This document shows positions 13,101-28,500 of a stretch of 64,000 nucleotides of DNA, one piece after another. The stretch is taken from positions 17,368,501-17,432,500 of the forward strand of contig OZ059899.1 of assembly GCA_964057225.1 (NCBI GenBank), given 5' to 3'. How positions within the stretch are numbered: position 1 is the stretch's first letter; the number at the start of each line of letters is the position of its first letter. The notes under the pieces were generated by a model, which worked only from the letters and a program-made list of their open reading frames with translations, searched no databases and was not told where the DNA came from. The position numbers and the translations under genes are program-made. Source of the stretch: Auanema rhodensis. Lineage: Eukaryota > Nematoda > Chromadorea > Rhabditida > Rhabditidae.

Positions 13101-16100
13101 AATTTTTGTATTAAGAGTTTCTCAATGTAGTATAGTGCATTCGATGCGGATTTTTAAGCTGCGTCGATCTGTGTTATCAGATTTGCGCTAGCTTAAAAAT
13201 GCACCGAGATATCAACTGATATAAGTTTACACTTATATCCTCGATTTTCACCCTGGAGAATTAATTTTTTCGTTGAATAACAATGTCCATCGTCTTCGCC
13301 TTAAAAAAAAAATCTAAAAACATCTACTTTTTGTGAAATTATTTTGAAATTTTTAGGGAAAATTTTGGTCAAAATGTTTTTGGAAGCAATGTTGAGTGTA
13401 CATGGAAACTCAACATACACTAATGCATCATTTTTCAAACGATCATAACTAATTTTTGTATTGAGCGTTTCTCAATGTAGTATAGTGCATTCGATGCGGA
13501 TTTTTAAGCTGCGTCGATCTATGTTATCAGATTTGCGCTATCTTTAAAATGCACCGAGATATCAACTGTTATAAGTTCACACTTATATCCTCGATTTTCA
13601 CCCTGAAGAATTAATTTTTTTGTTGAATAACATTGTCCATCGTCTTCGCCTTGAAAAAAGAAATCTAAAAACATCTACTTTTTGTGAAATTATTTTGAAA
13701 TTTTTCGGGAAAATTTTTGTCAAAATGTTTTTGGAAGCAATGTTGAGTGTACATGGAAACTCAACATACACTAATACATCATTTTTCAAACGATCATAAC
13801 TAATTTTTGTATTAAGCGTTTCTCAATGTTGTATAGTGCATTCGATGCGGATTTTTAAGCTGCGTCGATCTATGTTATCAGATTTGCGCTATCTTAAAAA
13901 TGCACCGAGATATCAACTGAAATAAGTTAACACATATATCCTCGATTTTCACCCTGAAGAATTAATTTTTTTGTTGAATAACATTGTCCATCGTCTTCGC
14001 CTTGAAAAAAGGAATCTAAAAACATCTACTTTTTGTAAAATTATTTTGAAATTTTTAGGGAAAATTTTTGTCAAAATGTTTTTGGAAGCAATGTTGAGTG
14101 TACATGGAAACTCAACATACACTAATGCATCATTTTTCAAACGATCATAACTAATTTTTGTATTAAGCGTTTCTCAATGTAGTATAGTGCATTCGATGCG
14201 GATTTTTAAGCTGCGTCGATCTGTGTTATCAGATTTGCGCTAGCTTAAAAATGCACCGAGATATCAACTGAAATAAGTTAACACATATATCCTCGATTTT
14301 CACCCTGAAGAATTAATTTTTTTGTTGAATAACATTGTCCATCGTCTTCGCCTTGAAAAAAGGAATCTAAAAACATCTACTTTTTGTGAAATTATTTTGA
14401 AATTTTTAGGGAAAATTTTTGTCAAAATGTTTTTGGAAGCAATGTTGAGTGTACATGGAAACTCAACATACACTAATGCATCATTTTTCAAACGATCATG
14501 CCTAATTTTTGTATTGAGCGTTTCTCAATGTAGTATAATGCACTCGATGCGGATTTTTAAGCTGCGTCGATCTGTGTTATCAGATTTGCACTAGCTTAAA
14601 AATGAACCGAGATATCAACTGATATAAGTTCACACTTATATCCTCGATTTTCACCCTGAAAAATTAATTTTTTCGTTGAATAACATTGTCCATCGTCTTC
14701 GCCTTGAAAAAAGGAATCTAAAAACATCTACTTTTTGTGAAATTATTTTGAAATTTTTAGGGAAAATTTTGGTCAAAATGTTTTTGGAAGCAATGTTGAG
14801 TGTACATGGAAACTCAACATACACTAATGCATCATTTTTCAAACGATCATAACTAATTTTTGTATTGAGCGTTTCTCAATGTAGTATAGTGCATTCGATG
14901 CGGATTTTTAAGCTGCGTCGATCTATGTTATCAGATTTGCGCTATCTTTAAAATGCACCGAGATATCAACTGTTATAAGTTCACACTTATATCCTCGATT
15001 TTCACCCTGAAGAATTAATTTTTTTGTTGAATAACATTGTCCATCGTCTTCGCCTTGAAAAAAGAAATCTAAAAACATCTACTTTTTGTGAAATTATTTT
15101 GAAATTTTTCGGGAAAATTTTTGTCAAAATGTTTTTGGAAGCAATGTTGAGTGTATATGGAAACTCAACATACACTAATACATCATTTTTCAAACGATCA
15201 TAACTAATTTTTGTATTAAGCGTTTCTCAATGTTGTATAGTGCATTCGATGCGGATTTTTAAGCTGCGTCGATCTATGTTATCAGATTTGCGCTATCTTA
15301 AAAATGCACCGAGATATCAACTGATATAAGTTCACACTTATAATCTCGATTTTCACCCTGAAGAATTAATTTTTTTGTTGAATAACATTGTCCATCGTCT
15401 TCACCTTGAAAAAAGGAATCTAAAAACATCTACTTTTTGTAAAATTATTTTGAAATTTTTAGGGAAAATTTTTGTCAAAATGTTTTTGGAAGCAATGTTG
15501 AGTGTACATGGAAACTCAACATACACTAATGCATCATTTTTCAAACGATCATAACTAATTTTTGTATCAAGCGTTTCTCAATGTAGTATAGTGCATTCAA
15601 ATCGGATTTTCAAGCTGCGTCGATCTGTGTTATCAGATTTGCGCTAGCTTAAAAATGCACCGAGATATCAACTGAAATAAGTTAACACATATATCCTCGA
15701 TTTTCACCCTGAAGAATTAATTTTTTTGTTGAATAACATTGTCCATCGTCTTCGCCTTGAAAAAAGAAATCTAAAAACATCTACTTTTTGTGAAATTATT
15801 TTGAAATTTTTAGGGAAAATTTTGGTCAAAATGTTTTTGGAAGCAATGTTGAGTGTACATGGAAACTCAACATACACTAATGCATCATTTTTCAAACGAT
15901 CATAACTAATTTTTGTATTGAGCGTTTCTCAATGTAGTATAGTGCATTCGATGCGGATTTTTAAGCTGCGTCGATCTGTGTTATCAGATTTGCGCTAGCG
16001 TAAAAATGAACCGAGATATCAACTGATATAAGTTCACACTTATATCCTCGATTTTCACCCTGAAGAATTGATTTTTTTGTTGAATAACATTGTCCATCGT

Positions 16101-17280
16101 CTTCGCCTTGAAAAAAGAAATCTAAAAACATCTACTTTTTGTGAAATTATTTTGAAATTTTTCGGGAAAATTTTTGTCAAAATGTTTTTGGAAGCAATGT
16201 TGAGTGTACATGGAAACTCAACATACACTAATACATCATTTTCTAAACGATCATAACTAATTTTTGTATTGAGGGTTTCTCAATGTAGTATAATGCACTC
16301 GATGCGGATTTTTAAGCTGCGTCGATCTGTGTTATCAGATTTGCACTAGCTTAAAAATGAACCGAGATATCAACTGATATAAGTTCACACTTATATCCTC
16401 GATTTTCACCCTGAAGAATTGATTTTTTTGTTGAATAACATTGTCCATCGTCTTCGGCTTGAAAAAAGGAATCTAAAAACAACTACTTTTTGTGAAATTA
16501 TTTCGAAATTTTTAGGTAAAATTTTTGTCAAAATGTTTTTGAAAGCAATGTTGAGTGTACATGGAAACTCAACATACACTAATGCATCATTTTTCAAACG
16601 ATCATGACTAATTTTTGTATTGAGCGTTTCTCAATGTAGTATAATGCACTCGATGCGGATTTTTAAGCTGCGTCGATCTGTGTTATCAGATTTGCACTAG
16701 CTTAAAAATGAACCGAGATATCAACTGATATAAGTTCACACTTATATCCTCGATTTTCACCCTGAAAAATTGATTTTTTCGTTGAATAACATTGTCCATC
16801 GTCTTCGCCTTGAAAAAAGGAATCTAAAAACATCTACTTTTTGTGAAATTATTTTGAAATTTTTAGGGAAAATTTTGGTCAAAATGTTTTTGGAAGCAAT
16901 GTTGAGTGTACATGGAAACTCAACATACACTAATGCATCATTTTTCAAACGATCATAACTAATTTTTGTATTAAGAGTTTCTCAATGTAGTATAGTGCAT
17001 TCGATGCGGATTTTTAAGCTGCGTCGATCTGTGTTATCAGATTTGCGCTAGCTTAAAAATGCACCGAGATATCAACTGATATAAGTTTACACTTATATCC
17101 TCGATTTTCACCCTGGAGAATTAATTTTTTCGTTGAATAACAATGTCCATCGTCTTCGCCTTAAAAAAAAAATCTAAAAACATCTACTTTTTGTGAAATT
17201 ATTTTGAAATTTTTAGGGAAAATTTTGGTCAAAATGTTTTTGGAAGCAATGTTAAGTGTACATGGAAACTCAACATACAC
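10150..17280 (+). repeat. Direct duplication of an about 3.2-kb satellite block at 3,860-bp offset (11 monomers)
   Basis: Positions about 10150-13420 and 14010-17280 share the same succession of monomer variants at a constant shift of 3,860 bp. Examples are the CATGCCTAATT variant (10638 and 14498), the GTAAAAATGAACC variant (12140 and 16000), TCGGCTTG (12595 and 16455) and the run of A near 13305 and 17165. The copies diverge around 13420/17280 and upstream of about 10150/14010. Few mismatches were seen, so the duplication is recent relative to monomer divergence. Confidence 0.8.
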
Positions 17281-19156
17281 TAATACATCATTTTTCAAAC
17301 GATCATAACTAATTTTTGTATTAAGCGTTTCTCAATGTTGTATAGTGCATTCGATGCGGATTTTTAAGCTGCGTCGATCTATGTTATCAGATTTGCGCTA
17401 TCTTAAAAATGCACCGAGATATCAACTGATATAAGTTCACACTTATAATCTCGATTTTCACCCTGAAGAATTAATTTTTTTGTTGAATAACATTGTCCAT
17501 CGTCTTCACCTTGAAAAAAGGAATCTAAAAACATCTACTTTTTGTAAAATTATTTTGAAATTTTTAGGGAAAATTTTTGTCAAAATGTTTTTGGAAGCAA
17601 TGTTGAGTGTACATGGAAACTCAACATACACTAATGCATCATTTTTCAAACGATCATAACTAATTTTTGTATCAAGCGTTTCTCAATGTAGTATAGTGCA
17701 TTCAAATCGGATTTTTAAGCTGCGTCGATCTGTGTTATCAGATTTGCGCTAGCTTAAAAATGCACCGAGATATCAACTGAAATAAGTTAACACATATATC
17801 CTCGATTTTCACCCTGAAGAATTAATTTTTTTGTTGAATAACATTGTCCATCGTCTTCGCCTTGAAAAAAGGAATCTAAAAACATCTACTTTTCGTGAAA
17901 TTATTTTGAAATTTTTAGGGAAAATTTTTGTCAAAATGTTTTTGGAAGCAATGTTGAGTGTACATGGAAACTGAACATACACTAATGCATCATTTTTCAA
18001 ACGATCATGCCTAATTTTTGTATTGAGCGTTTCTCAATGTAGTATAATGCACTCGATGCGGATTTTTAAGCTGCGTCGATCTGTGTTATCAGATTTGCAC
18101 TAGCTTAAAAATGAACCGAGATATCAACTGATATAAGTTCACACTTATATCCTCGATTTTCACCCTGAAAAATTGATTTTTTCGTTGAATAACATTGTCC
18201 ATCGTCTTCGCCTTGAAAAAAGGAATCTAAAAACATCTACTTTTTGTGAAATTATTTTGAAATTTTTAGGGAAAATTTTGGTCAAAATGTTTTTGGAAGC
18301 AATGTTGAGTGTACATGGAAACTCAACATACACTAATGCATCATTTTTCAAACGATCATAACTAATTTTTGTATTAAGAGTTTCTCAAGGTAGTATAGTG
18401 CATTCGATGCGGATTTTTAAGCTGCGTCGATCTGTGTTATCAGATTTGCGCTAGCTTAAAAATGCACCGAGATATCAACTGATATAAGTTTACACTTATA
18501 TCCTCGATTTTCACCCTGGAGAATTAATTTTTTCGTTGAATAACAATGTCCATCGTCTTCGCCTTAAAAAAAAAATCTAAAAACATCTACTTTTTGTGAA
18601 ATTATTTTGAAATTTTTAGGGAAAATTTTGGTCAAAATGTTTTTGAAAGCAATGTTGAGTGTACATGGAAACTCAACATACACTAATGCATCATTTTTCA
18701 AACGATCATAACTAATTTTTGTATTGAGCGTTTCTCAATGTAGTATAGTGCATTCGATGCGGATTTTTAAGCTGCGTCGATCTATGTTATCAGATTTGCG
18801 CTATCTTTAAAATGCACCGAGATATCAACTGTTATAAGTTCACACTTATATCCTCGATTTTCACCCTGAAGAATTAATTTTTTTGTTGAATAACATTGTC
18901 CATCGTCTTCGCCTTGAAAAAAGAAATCTAAAAACATCTACTTTTTGTGAAATTATTTTGAAATTTTTCGGGAAAATTTTTGTCAAAATGTTTTTGGAAG
19001 CAATGTTGAGTGTACATGGAAACTCAACATACACTAATACATCATTTTCTAAACGATCATAACTAATTTTTGTATTGAGGGTTTCTCAATGTAATATAGT
19101 GCATTCGATGCGGATTTTTAAGCTGCGTCGATCTGTGTTATCAGATTTGCGCTAGC

Positions 19157-19345
19157 TTAAAAATGAACCGAGATATCAACTGATATAAGTTCACACTTAT
19201 ATCCTCGATTTTCACCCTGAAGAATTGATTTTTTTGTTGAATAACATTGTCCATCGTTTTGCCTTGAAAAAAGAAATCTAAAAACATCTACTTTTTGTGA
19301 AATTATTTTGTCAAAATGTTTTTGGAAGCAATGTTGAGTGTACAT
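19157..19345 (+). repeat. 351-bp monomer with 22-bp internal deletion
   Basis: In this monomer the AT-rich segment after position 19310 jumps directly from ATTATTTTG to TCAAAATG. The usual intervening block with the GGGAAAA core is absent. The deleted segment is bounded by TTTTG on both sides, as expected for slippage between short repeats. Confidence 0.85.
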
Positions 19346-22300
19346 GGAAACTCAACATACACTAATACATCATTTTCTAAACGATCATAACTAATTTTTG
19401 TATTGAGGGTTTCTCAATGTAGTATAATGCACTCGATGCGGATTTTTAAGCTGCGTCGATCTGTGTTATCAGATTTGCACTAGCTTAAAAATGAACCGAG
19501 ATATCAACTGATATAAGTTCACACTTATATCCTCGATTTTCACCCTGAAGAATTGATTTTTTTGTTGAATAACATTGTCCATCGTCTTCGGCTTGAAAAA
19601 AGGAATCTAAAAACAACTACTTTTTGTGAAATTATTTCGAAATTTTTAGGTAAAATTTTTGTCAAAATGTTTTTGGAAGCAATGTTGAGTGTACATGGAA
19701 ACTCAACATACACTAATACATCATTTTCTAAACGATCATAACTAATTTTTGTATTGAGGGTTTCTCAATGTAATATAGTGCATTCGATGCGGATTTTTAA
19801 GCTGCGTCGATCTGTGTTATCAGATTTGCGCTAGCTTAAAAATGCACCGAGATATCAACTGAAATAAGTTAACACATATATCCTCGATTTTCACCCTGAA
19901 GAATTAATTTTTTTGTTGAATAACATTGTCCATCGTCTTCGCCTTGAAAAAAGGAATCTAAAAACATCTACTTTTCGTGAAATTATTTTGAAATTTTTAG
20001 GGAAAATTTTTGTCAAAATGTTTTTGGAAGCAATGTTGAGTGTACATGGAAACTCAACATACACTAATGCATCATTTTTCAAACGATCATGACTAATTTT
20101 TGTATTGAGCGTTTCTCAATGTAGTATAATGCACTCGATGCGGATTTTTAAGCTGCGTCGATCTGTGTTATCAGATTTGCACTAGCTTAAAAATGAACCG
20201 AGATATCAACTGATATAAGTTCACACTTATATCCTCGATTTTCACCCTGAAAAATTGATTTTTTCGTTGAATAACATTGTCCATCGTCTTCGCCTTGAAA
20301 AAAGGAATCTAAAAACATCTACTTTTTGTGAAATTATTTTGAAATTTTTAGGGAAAATTTTGGTCAAAATGTTTTTGGAAGCAATGTTGAGTGTACATGG
20401 AAACTCAACATACACTAATGCATCATTTTTCAAACGATCATAACTAATTTTTGTATTAAGAGTTTCTCAATGTAGTATAGTGCATTCGATGCGGATTTTT
20501 AAGCTGCGTCGATCTGTGTTATCAGATTTGCGCTAGCTTAAAAATGCACCGAGATATCAACTGATATAAGTTTACACTTATATCCTCGATTTTCACCCTG
20601 GAGAATTAATTTTTTCGTTGAATAACAATGTCCATCGTCTTCGCCTTAAAAAAAAATCTAAAAACATCTACTTTTTGTGAAATTATTTTGAAATTTTTAG
20701 GGAAAATTTTGGTCAAAATGTTTTTGGAAGCAATGTTGAGTGTACATGGAAACTCAACATACACTAATGTATCATTTTTCAAACGATCATAACTAATTTT
20801 TGTATTGAGCGTTTCTCAATGTAGTATAGTGCATTCGATGCGGATTTTTAAGCTGCGTCGATCTATGTTATCAGATTTGCGCTATCTTTAAAATGCACCG
20901 AGATATCAACTGTTATAAGTTCACACTTATATCCTCGATTTTCACCCTGAAGAATTAATTTTTTTGTTGAATAACATTGTCCATCGTCTTCGCCTTGAAA
21001 AAAGAAATCTAAAAACATCTACTTTTTGTGAAATTATTTTGAAATTTTTCGGGAAAATTTTTGTCAAAATGTTTTTGGAAGCAATGTTGAGTGTACATGG
21101 AAACTCAACATACACTAATACATCATTTTCAAACGATCATAACTAATTTTTGTATTAAGCGTTTCTCAATGTTGTATAGTGCATTCGATGCGGATTTTTA
21201 AGCTGCGTCGATCTATGTTATCAGATTTGCGCTATCTTAAAAATGCACCGAGATATCAACTGATATAAGTTCACACTTATAATCTCGATTTTCACCCTGA
21301 AGAATTAATTTTTTTGTTGAATAACATTGTCCATCGTCTTCACCTTGAAAAAAGGAATCTAAAAACATCTACTTTTTGTAAAATTATTTTGAAATTTTTA
21401 GGGAAAATTTTTGTCAAAATGTTTTTGGAAGCAATGTTGAGTGTACATGGAAACTCAACATACACTAATGCATCATTTTTCAAACGATCATAACTAATTT
21501 TTGTATCAAGCGTTTCTCAATGTAGTATAGTGCATTCAAATCGGATTTTTAAGCTGCGTCGATCTGTGTTATCAGATTTGCGCTAGCTTGAAAATGCACC
21601 GAGATATCAACTGAAATAAGTTAACACATATATCCTCGATTTTCACCCTGAAGAATTAATTTTTTTGTTGAATAACATTGTCCATCGTCTTCGCCTTGAA
21701 AAAAGGAATCTAAAAACATCTACTTTTCGTGAAATTATTTCGAAATTTTTAGGGAAAATTTTTTTCAAAATGTTTTTGGAAGCAATGTTGAGTGTACATG
21801 GAAACTCAACATACACTAATGCATCATTTTTCAAACGATCATGACTAATTTTTGTATTGAGCGTTTCTCAATGTAGTATAATGCACTCGATGCGGATTTT
21901 TAAGCTGCGTCGATCTGTGTTATCAGATTTGCACTAGCTTAAAAATGAACCGAGATATCAACTGATATAAGTTCACACTTATATCCTCGATTTTCACCCT
22001 GAAAAATTGATTTTTTCGTTGAATAACATTGTCCATCGTCTTCGCCTTGAAAAAAGGAATCTAAAAACATCTACTTTTTGTGAAATTATTTTGAAATTTT
22101 TAGGGAAAATTTTGGTCAAAATGTTTTTGGAAGCAATGTTGAGTGTACATGGAAACTCAACATACACTAATGCATCATTTTTCAAACGATCATAACTAAT
22201 TTTTGTATTAAGAGTTTCTCAATGTAGTATAGTGCATTCGATGCGGATTTTTAAGCTGCGTCGATCTGTGTTATCAGATTTGCGCTAGCTTAAAAATGCA

Positions 22301-24399
22301 CCGAGATATCAACTGATATAAGTTTACACTTATATCCTCGATTTTCACCCTGGAGAATTAATTTTTTCGTTGAATAACAATGTCCATCGTCTTCGCCTTA
22401 AAAAAAAAATCTAAAAACATCTACTTTTTGTGAAATTATTTTGAAATTTTTAGGGAAAATTTTGGTCAAAATGTTTTTGGAAGCAATGTTGAGTGTACAT
22501 GGAAACTCAACATACACTAATGCATCATTTTTCAAACGATCATGACTAATTTTTGTATTGAGCGTTTCTCAATGTAGTATAATGCACTCGATGCGGATTT
22601 TTAAGCTGCGTCGATCTGTGTTATCAGATTTGCACTAGCTTAAAAATGAACCGAGATATCAACTGATATAAGTTCACACTTATATCCTCGATTTTCACCC
22701 TGAAAAATTGATTTTTTCGTTGAATAACATTGTCCATCGTCTTCGCCTTGAAAAAAGGAATCTAAAAACATCTACTTTTTGTGAAATTATTTTGAAATTT
22801 TTAGGGAAAATTTTGGTCAAAATGTTTTTGGAAGCAATGTTGAGTGTACATGGAAACTCAACATACACTAATGCATCATTTTTCAAACGATCATAACTAA
22901 TTTTTGTATTAAGAGTTTCTCAATGTAGTATAGTGCATTCGATGCGGATTTTTAAGCTGCGTCGATCTGTGTTATCAGATTTGCGCTAGCTTAAAAATGC
23001 ACCGAGATATCAACTGATATAAGTTTACACTTATATCCTCGATTTTCACCCTGGAGAATTAATTTTTTCGTTGAATAACAATGTCCATCGTCTTCGCCTT
23101 AAAAAAAAAATCTAAAAACATCTACTTTTTGTGAAATTATTTTGAAATTTTTAGGGAAAATTTTGGTCAAAATGTTTTTGGAAGCAATGTTGAGTGTACA
23201 TGGAAACTCAACATACACTAATGCATCATTTTTCAAACGATCATAACTAATTTTTGTATTGAGCGTTTCTCAATGTAGTATAGTGCATTCGATGCGGATT
23301 TTTAAGCTGCGTCGATCTATGTTATCAGATTTGCGCTATCTTTAAAATGCACCGAGATATCAACTGTTATAAGTTCACACTTATATCCTCGATTTTCACC
23401 CTGAAGAATTAATTTTTTTGTTGAATAACATTGTCCATCGTCTTCGCCTTGAAAAAAGAAATCTAAAAACATCTACTTTTTGTGAAATTATTTTGAAATT
23501 TTTCGGGAAAATTTTTGTCAAAATGTTTTTGGAAGCAATGTTGAGTGTACATGGAAACTCAACATACACTAATGCATCATTTTTCAAACGATCATGACTA
23601 ATTTTTGTATTGAGCGTTTCTCAATGTAGTATAATGCACTCGATGCGGATTTTTAAGCTGCGTCGATCTGTGTTATCAGATTTGCACTAGCTTAAAAATG
23701 AACCGAGATATCAACTGATATAAGTTCACACTTATATCCTCGATTTTCACCCTGAAAAATTGATTTTTTCGTTGAATAACATTGTCCATCGTCTTCGCCT
23801 TGAAAAAAGGAATCTAAAAACATCTACTTTTTGTGAAATTATTTTGAAATTTTTAGGGAAAATTTTGGTCAAAATGTTTTTGGAAGCAATGTTGAGTGTA
23901 CATGGAAACTCAACATACACTAATGCATCATTTTTCAAACGATCATAACTAATTTTTGTATTAAGAGTTTCTCAATGTAGTATAGTGCATTCGATGCGGA
24001 TTTTTAAGCTGCGTCGATCTGTGTTATCAGATTTGCGCTAGCTTAAAAATGCACCGAGATATCAACTGATATAAGTTTACACTTATATCCTCGATTTTCA
24101 CCCTGGAGAATTAATTTTTTCGTTGAATAACAATGTCCATCGTCTTCGCCTTAAAAAAAAAATCTAAAAACATCTACTTTTTGTGAAATTATTTTGAAAT
24201 TTTTTGGGAAAATTTTGGTCAAAATGTTTTTGGAAGCAATGTTGAGTGTACATGGAAACTCAACATACACTAATGCATCATTTTTCAAACGATCATAACT
24301 AATTTTTGTATTGAGCGTTTCTCAATGTAGTATAGTGCATTCGATGCGGATTTTTAAGCTGCGTCGATCTATGTTATCAGATTTGCGCTATCTTTAAAA

Positions 24400-27300
24400 T
24401 GCACCGAGATATCAACTGTTATAAGTTCACACTTATATCCTCGATTTTCACCCTGAAGAATTAATTTTTTTGTTGAATAACATTGTCCATCGTCTTCGCC
24501 TTGAAAAAAGAAATCTAAAAACATCTACTTTTTGTGAAATTATTTTGAAATTTTTCGGGAAAATTTTTGTCAAAATGTTTTTGGAAGCAATGTTGAGTGT
24601 ACATGGAAACTCAACATACACTAATACATCATTTTCTAAACGATCATAACTAATTTTTGTATTGAGGGTTTCTCAATGTAATATAGTGCATTCGATGCGG
24701 ATTTTTAAGCTGCGTCGATCTGTGTTATCAGATTTGCGCTAGCTTAAAAATGCACCGAGATATCAACTGATATAAGTTCACACTTATAATCTCGATTTTC
24801 ACCCTGAAGAATTAATTTTTTCGTTGAATAACATTGTCCATCGTTTTTGCCTTGAAAAAAGGAATCTAAAAACATCTACTTTTTGTGAAATTATTTTGAA
24901 ATTTTTAGGCAAAATTTTTGTCAAAATGTTTTTGAAAGCAATGTTGAGTGTACATGGAAACTCAACATACACTAATGCATCATTTTTCAAACAATCATAA
25001 ATAATTTTTGTATTGAGCGTTTCTCAATGTAGTATAATGCACTCGATGCGGATTTTTAAGCTGCGTCGATCTGTGTTATCAGATTTGCACTAGCTTAAAA
25101 ATGCACCGAGATATCAACTGATATAAGTTCACACTTATATGCTCGATTTTCACCCTGAAGAATTAATTTTTTCGTTGAATAACATTATCCATCATCTTCG
25201 CCTTGAAAAAGGGAATCTAAAAACAACTACTTTTTGTGAAATTATTTCGAAATTTTTAGGTAAAATTTTTGTCAAAATGTTTTTGAAAGCAATGTTGAGT
25301 GTACATGGAAACTCAACATACACTAATGCATCATTTTTCAAACGATCATGACTAATTTTTGTATTGAGGGTTTCTCAATGTAATATAGTGCATTCGATGC
25401 GGATTTTTAAGCTGCGTCGATCTGTGTTATCAGATTTGCGCTAGCTTAAAAATGCACCGAGATATCAACTGATATAAGTTCACACTTATAATCTCGATTT
25501 TCACCCTGAAGAATTAATTTTTTCGTTGAATAACATTATCCATCATCTTCGCCTTGAAAAAGGGAATCTAAAAACAACTACTTTTTGTGAAATTATTTCG
25601 AAAATTTTAGGGAAAATTTTGGTCAAAATGTTTTTGGAAGCAATGTTGAGTGTACATGGAAACTCAACATACACTAATGCATCATTTTTCAAACGATCAT
25701 AACTAATTTTTGTATTGAGCGTTTCTCAATGTAGTATAGTGCATTCGATGCGGATTTTTAAGCTGCGTCGATCTATGTTATCAGATTTGCGCTATCTTTA
25801 AAATGCACCGAGATATCAACTGTTATAAGTTCACACTTATATCCTCGATTTTCACCCTGAAGAATTAATTTTTTTGTTGAATAACATTGTCCATCGTCTT
25901 CGCCTTGAAAAAAGAAATCTAAAAACATCTACTTTTTGTGAAATTATTTTGAAATTTTTCGGGAAAATTTTTGTCAAAATGTTTTTGGAAGCAATGTTGA
26001 GTGTACATGGAAACTCAACATACACTAATACATCATTTTCTAAACGATCATAACTAATTTTTGTATTGAGGGTTTCTCAATGTAATATAGTGCATTCGAT
26101 GCGGATTTTTAAGCTGCGTCGATCTGTGTTATCAGATTTGCGCTAGCTTAAAAATGCACCGAGATATCAACTGATATAAGTTCACACTTATAATCTCGAT
26201 TTTCACCCTGAAGAATTAATTTTTTCGTTGAATAACATTGTCCATCGTTTTTGCCTTGAAAAAAGAAATCTAAAAACATCTACTTTTTGTGAAATTATTT
26301 TGAAATTTTTAGGCAAAATTTTTGTCAAAATGTTTTTGAAAGCAATGTTGAGTGTACATGGAAACTCAACATACACTAATGCATCATTTTTCAAACAATC
26401 ATAAATAATTTTTGTATTGAGCGTTTCTCAATGTAGTATAATGCACTCGATGCGGATTTTTAAGCTGCGTCGATCTGTGTTATCAGATTTGCACTAGCTT
26501 AAAAATGCACCGAGATATCAACTGATATAAGTTCACACTTATATGCTCGATTTTCACCCTGAAGAATTAATTTTTTCGTTGAATAACATTATCCATCATC
26601 TTCGCCTTGAAAAAGGGAATCTAAAAACAACTACTTTTTGTGAAATTATTTCGAAATTTTTAGGTAAAATTTTTGTCAAAATGTTTTTGAAAGCAATGTT
26701 GAGTGTACATGGAAACTCAACATACACTAATGCATCATTTTTCAAACGATCATGACTAATTTTTGTATTGAGCGTTTCTCAATGTAGTATAATGCACTCG
26801 ATGCGGATTTTTAAGCTGCGTCGATCTGTGTTATCAGATTTGCACTAGCTTAAAAATGAACCGAGATATCAACTGATATAAGTTCACACTTATATCCTCG
26901 ATTTTCACCCTGAAGAATTAATTTTTTCGTTGAGTAACATTGTCCATCATCTTCGCCTTGAAAAAAGGAATCTAAAAACAACTACTTTTTGTGAAATTAT
27001 TTCGAAATTTTTAGGCAAAATTTTTGTCAAAATGTTTTTGAAAGCAATGTTGAGTGTACATGGAAACTCAACATACACTAATGCATCATTTTTCAAACGA
27101 TCATGACTAATTTTTGTATTGAGCGTTTCTCAATGTAGTATAATGCACTCGATGCGGAGTTTTAAGCTGCTTCGATCTGTGTTATCAGATTTGCGCTAGC
27201 TTAAAAATGCACCGAGATATCAACTGATATAAGTTCACACTTATATCCTCGATTTTCACCCTGAAGAATTAATTTTTTCGTTGAATAACATTGTCCATCA

Positions 27301-28500
27301 TCTTTGCCTTGAAAAAAAGAATCTAAAAACATCTACTTTTTGTAAAATTATTTTGAAATTTTTCGCGAAAATTTTTGTCAAAATGTTTTTGAAAGCAATG
27401 TTGAGTGTACATGGAAACTCAACATACACTAATGCATCATTTTTCAAACAATCATAAATAATTTTTGTATTTGGCGTTTCTTAATGTAGTATAGTGCATT
27501 CGATGCGGATTTTTAAGCTGCGTCGATCTGTGTTATCAGATTTGCGCTAGCTTAAAAATGCACCGAGATATCAACTGATATAAGTTCACACTTATAATCT
27601 CGATTTTCACCCTGAAGAATTAATTTTTTCGTTGAATAACATTGTCCATCGTTTTTGCCTTGAAAAAAGGAATCTAAAAACATCTACTTTTTGTGAAATT
27701 ATTTTGAAATTTTTAGGCAAAATTTTTGTCAAAATGTTTTTGAAAGCAATGTTGAGTGTACATGGAAACTCAACATACACTAATGCATCATTTTTCAAAC
27801 AATCATAAATAATTTTTGTATTGAGCGTTTCTCAATGTAGTATAATGCACTCGATGCGGATTTTTAAGCTGCGTCGATCTGTGTTATCAGATTTGCACTA
27901 GCTTAAAAATGCACCGAGATATCAACTGATATAAGTTCACACTTATATGCTCGATTTTCACCCTGAAGAATTAATTTTTTCGTTGAATAACATTATCCAT
28001 CATCTTCGCCTTGAAAAAGGGAATCTAAAAACAACTACTTTTTGTGAAATTATTTCGAAATTTTTAGGTAAAATTTTTGTCAAAATGTTTTTGAAAGCAA
28101 TGTTGAGTGTACATGGAAACTCAACATACACTAATGCATCATTTTTCAAACGATCATGACTAATTTTTGTATTGAGCGTTTCTCAATGTAGTATAATGCA
28201 CTCGATGCGGATTTTTAAGCTGCGTCGATCTGTGTTATCAGATTTGCACTAGCTTAAAAATGAACCGAGATATCAACTGATATAAGTTCACACTTATATC
28301 CTCGATTTTCACCCTGAAGAATTAATTTTTTCGTTGAGTAACATTGTCCATCATCTTCGCCTTGAAAAAAGGAATCTAAAAACAACTACTTTTTGTGAAA
28401 TTATTTCGAAATTTTTCGGAAAAATTTTGGTCAAAATGTTTTTGAAAGCAATGTTGAGTGTACATGGAAACTCAACATACACTAATGCATCATTTTTCAA
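24400..28500 (+). repeat. Higher-order block, 1,404-bp (4-monomer) period, about three copies
   Basis: The same four-monomer succession recurs with a 1,404-bp step. Monomers carrying CAAACAATCATAAATAATT appear near 24988, 26392 and 27796. Monomers with the TATATGCTCG variant and the CATTATCCATCATC variant follow near 25137, 26541 and 27945. The third copy is partly diverged at its left side. Ends are approximate. Confidence 0.8.
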
